Assembly: GCF_025144145.1 (NCBI RefSeq)
Contig: NZ_CP083546.1
Span: 2,062,501-2,126,500, forward strand
DNA: 64,000 bases
Direction: 5' to 3'
Source of the DNA: Leisingera sp. M658
GTDB lineage: Bacteria > Pseudomonadota > Alphaproteobacteria > Rhodobacterales > Rhodobacteraceae
The position numbers and the translations under genes were made by a program. Positions 62,410-64,000 of this stretch are shown here, piece by piece. Below the pieces are notes generated by a model that saw nothing but the letters and a program-made list of their open reading frames with translations, was not told the origin of the DNA and did no database searches. Positions within the stretch are counted from its first letter, which is position 1. Each line of letters starts with the position of its first letter.

Positions 62410-62974
62410 ACCGTTCCGCGTGGCCGTCATCGGATGTTCCTGGCTGGCGGCCGAGGTGCTGCGCCGTCTTGCAGGTGAAGGCTATGCGCTCGCATTGATT
62501 ACCGAGCCGGAAGACACTCTGGCAAAGGCGGCGGCCGAGGACCTTGGCATCCCCTGCAAGGTAAAGGCCCGGCGCCTCCCTCTGCTGTCGGCCGACCTGC
62601 CCTGGCGGCCCGACTTGGTGGTGTCTGCGCATTCTTTCCGAATTGTACCTGCCTGGTTCATCGAATGGTCGCGGCTCGGCGCCATCGGCTACCACCCATC
62701 ATTGCTGCCGGAGTACAAAGGGCGCCATGCGATCCGGGATAGCTTGGCCGATGGGCAACGCATAACCGGCGGGTCGGTCTACTGGCTCACACCTCAGACC
62801 GACAGCGGACCGGTAGTCACAGCGCATGGACAGCGGCTGCAGGAGGCCGTGCAGGTTCTTCCCGGTGAAACCGCTCTGCAGCTTTGGAAGCGGGCGCTGG
62901 CGCCTCTGGGGGCAAAATTGCTTCTGTCCGCTGTCGGGGCCGAATCCTTTGCAGGCCCTTTAACACCCCTTTAA
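62396..62974 (+). CDS. Formyltransferase-fold protein
   Basis: 192 aa. Formyl-THF-dependent transferase fold (Fmt/GART N-terminal type): a Rossmann-like start VAVIGCSWLAAEVLRRL, GYHPSLLPEYKGRHAIRD at 98-115 and QTDSGPVV (Asp136). The usual N-x-H triad is G-Y-H here: His100 and Asp136 are kept, Asn is Gly98. Lacks the C-terminal tRNA-binding domain of Fmt, so it is not a housekeeping Fmt. Overlaps the ABC-GNAT gene by 14 bp. Probably formylates or otherwise acts on the modification precursor or base. Confidence 0.8.
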   Translation: MSKNEPFRVAVIGCSWLAAEVLRRLAGEGYALALITEPEDTLAKAAAEDLGIPCKVKARRLPLLSADLPWRPDLVVSAHSFRIVPAWFIEWSRLGAIGYHPSLLPEYKGRHAIRDSLADGQRITGGSVYWLTPQTDSGPVVTAHGQRLQEAVQVLPGETALQLWKRALAPLGAKLLLSAVGAESFAGPLTPL

Positions 62975-63222
62975 ACACCCCTTAAAACCCTCCGCCGCCC
63001 TGCGTTTTTTTACGTTTTGGGCGGCGGGTTGCCGGGTATTGCAACGGGAAGTGTCCCGTACTGCAACGGGAAGTGTCCCAAAATTCCGGCGTCAAATCGC
63101 GGAACAGGAGCAGAACCGGACTGGCTAAGCGCTGGTTTTGCGCCTAAAAATTAGGGAAATCGCAAAAATGAGTTGCTGCAACGGGAAGTGTCCCGCACTG
63201 CAACGCGAAGTGTCCCGCTACA
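62975..63222. repeat. Right-end region with four transposase sites
   Basis: 248 bp without a gene. Near 62955-62985, TTAACACCCCT-like direct repeats; then a long inverted repeat CCGCCGCCC / GGGCGGCGG (about 62991-63028) with T-rich loop, likely the cassette terminator. Inverted copies of the 18-bp site are at 63040-63057, 63062-63079 and 63177-63194 (all exact) and 63199-63216 (17/18). They form two pairs, each with 22-bp pitch. The element ends CTACA at 63222. Confidence 0.88.
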
Positions 63223-63227
63223 AGCAT
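63223..63227. repeat. Target-site duplication, right copy (AGCAT)
   Basis: Identical to 23425-23429 and directly adjacent to the prophage CA end. Confidence 0.95.
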
Positions 63228-63290
63228 GTGGCCACAGCAGAAGTGGCCGTAGCCGTGCGCCGGGCCGCCTCGCGCGCACAATTGCGTTAA
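63228..63290 (+). pseudogene. 3' remnant of the interrupted alpha/beta hydrolase
   Basis: Twenty codons plus TAA in the same frame as CAT of the duplication: VATAEVAVAVRRAASRAQLR. Joined to the 306 codons before 23429, it restores a 326-aa protein ending in a typical C-terminal helix. This confirms the insertion site. Confidence 0.9.
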
Positions 63291-63351
63291 AACGATTCAC
63301 ATTCCTTGCCTCTTGCCCATATAAAGGGTTGAGGACAGAAGGGTTTTTCAC

Positions 63352-64000
63352 ATGCCGCTGCCATTTGACGGGGCCATAAGCCACTATTACCAGACCGGCG
63401 CGCCGGAGGAGATCCGCAAGGCCATCAAAGGCGCGGATAAAGACGGGATCCTCAGCCCCAGCTACCCCTACCGGGAGCGGATGAAGCGCAAGGCCTACGA
63501 GGCGGAGCTGGAGGCGCTGCAGATCGAACTGGTCAAGCTGCAGTCCTGGGTCAAATCCAGCGGCGCCCGCATTGCCATTGTGTTCGAAGGCCGGGACGCG
63601 GCTGGCAAGGGCGGCACCATCAAGCGCTTTCGCGAGAACCTGAACCCGCGCGGTGCGCGGATCGTGGCGCTGTCCAAACCCTCCGAGGCCGAACAAAGCC
63701 AGTGGTATTTTCAGCGCTATGTCCAGCACCTGCCGTCGGGCGGCGAAATCGTGTTCTTTGACCGCAGCTGGTACAACCGCGGCGTAGTGGAAAAGGTGTT
63801 TGGTTTCTGCACGGACGCGCAGCGCGAGCGCTTCTTCCGCCAGGTTCCGGGGTTTGAACGCGCTCTGGCCGAGGATGGCGTGCATCTGTTCAAGTTCTGG
63901 CTGAACGTTGGCCGGGCAGAACAGCTGCGCCGGATTCTGTCGCGCGAGTCCGACCCGTTGAAACAGTGGAAACTCAGCCCGATTGACGTGAAGGGGCTGG
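63352..64000 (+). CDS. ppk2: Polyphosphate kinase 2 (3' part beyond window)
   Basis: 216 residues visible. PPK2 transfers phosphate between polyphosphate and nucleotides. Walker [32 protein letters not shown], and the Walker B/lid [18 protein letters not shown] are typical. ATG 63352 after GAGGACAGAAG. Not disturbed by the prophage, which ends 130 bp upstream. Confidence 0.95.
   Translation, partial: MPLPFDGAISHYYQTGAPEEIRKAIKGADKDGILSPSYPYRERMKRKAYEAELEALQIELVKLQSWVKSSGARIAIVFEGRDAAGKGGTIKRFRENLNPRGARIVALSKPSEAEQSQWYFQRYVQHLPSGGEIVFFDRSWYNRGVVEKVFGFCTDAQRERFFRQVPGFERALAEDGVHLFKFWLNVGRAEQLRRILSRESDPLKQWKLSPIDVKGL

Larger units (their letters stand above)
23430..63222 (+). mobile_element. Complete Mu-like transposable prophage (39,793 bp)
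   Basis: The element starts TGTTAG and ends in the inverse complement of TGTAGC. Both ends carry, six bases in, the same 18-bp transposase-site repeat facing inward, and a 5-bp direct duplication flanks it. It encodes MuA- and MuB-type transposition proteins and a full set of Mu-type head genes, but a long non-contractile tail instead of a contractile Mu tail. Module order is regulation, transposition, early, lysis, head, tail, DNA modification. No frameshifted or missing essential gene was noticed, so it may be inducible. Confidence 0.95.

Overview
The window is a high-GC chromosomal segment of a marine alphaproteobacterium, most likely Rhodobacteraceae (Roseobacter group: Leisingera, Phaeobacter or Ruegeria-like). 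This rests on the dusB-ntrB order, the fused ispDF, the DUF6456 and DUF6477 proteins, the trimethylamine-methyltransferase family gene and the COQ10/lipA neighbourhood. Family names come from recognising sequence motifs; no database search was run.

Layout. (1) 1-23429 is core chromosome: ntrB (partial), dusB, ispDF-pgpA-pncC, amtB, tpm, a COQ10-type protein, hpt, an RcnB-like protein, an M20 hydrolase with lipA, a lysine-rich protein, a peroxiredoxin, DUF6456 and DUF6477 proteins, an MttB-family methyltransferase, guaA with a YdcF-like and an EamA gene, a FadL-type porin, a second EamA gene, a P-loop protein, metA and the 5' part of an alpha/beta hydrolase gene. (2) 23430-63222 is one complete Mu-like transposable prophage of 39,793 bp. 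Its ends are TG...CA, it carries arrays of an 18-bp transposase-site repeat at both ends, and it is flanked by a 5-bp duplication (AGCAT). It splits the hydrolase gene, whose last 20 codons resume at 63228. (3) 63223-64000 holds the hydrolase remnant and the start of ppk2.

Prophage organisation. The leftward regulatory arm (23.9-26.6 kb, visibly AT-richer) has a small HTH repressor, a LuxR-type receptor, a LuxI-type acyl-homoserine-lactone synthase and two small unknown genes. The rightward early operon has two small genes, a coiled-coil protein, ParB-like, MuA-type transposase, MuB-type ATPase, winged-helix and HTH proteins, HU, DUF3164, GemA and a Mor-like activator. Lysis follows (amidase, holin, small secreted protein), then a Mu-type head module (terminase, portal, F, G, protease/scaffold, decoration, capsid). 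The tail is long and non-contractile (tube, frameshifted chaperones, tape measure, DUF2163, NlpC/P60-like, J-type hub, fibre) in place of Mu's contractile one. The right end carries a Com-like zinc protein, a 60-aa protein, an ABC-ATPase/GNAT fusion and a formyltransferase-fold protein.

Two systems stand out. First, a luxR-luxI pair sits inside the lysogeny control region, and one operator motif (ATCATA-N6-TATGAT) occurs in front of the early operon, the repressor and luxI. This suggests that phage state and AHL production are coupled. Second, the Com-led right-end cassette occupies the com-mom position of phage Mu and may encode an unusual DNA base modification involving acyl or formyl transfer. 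Both functional readings are inference.
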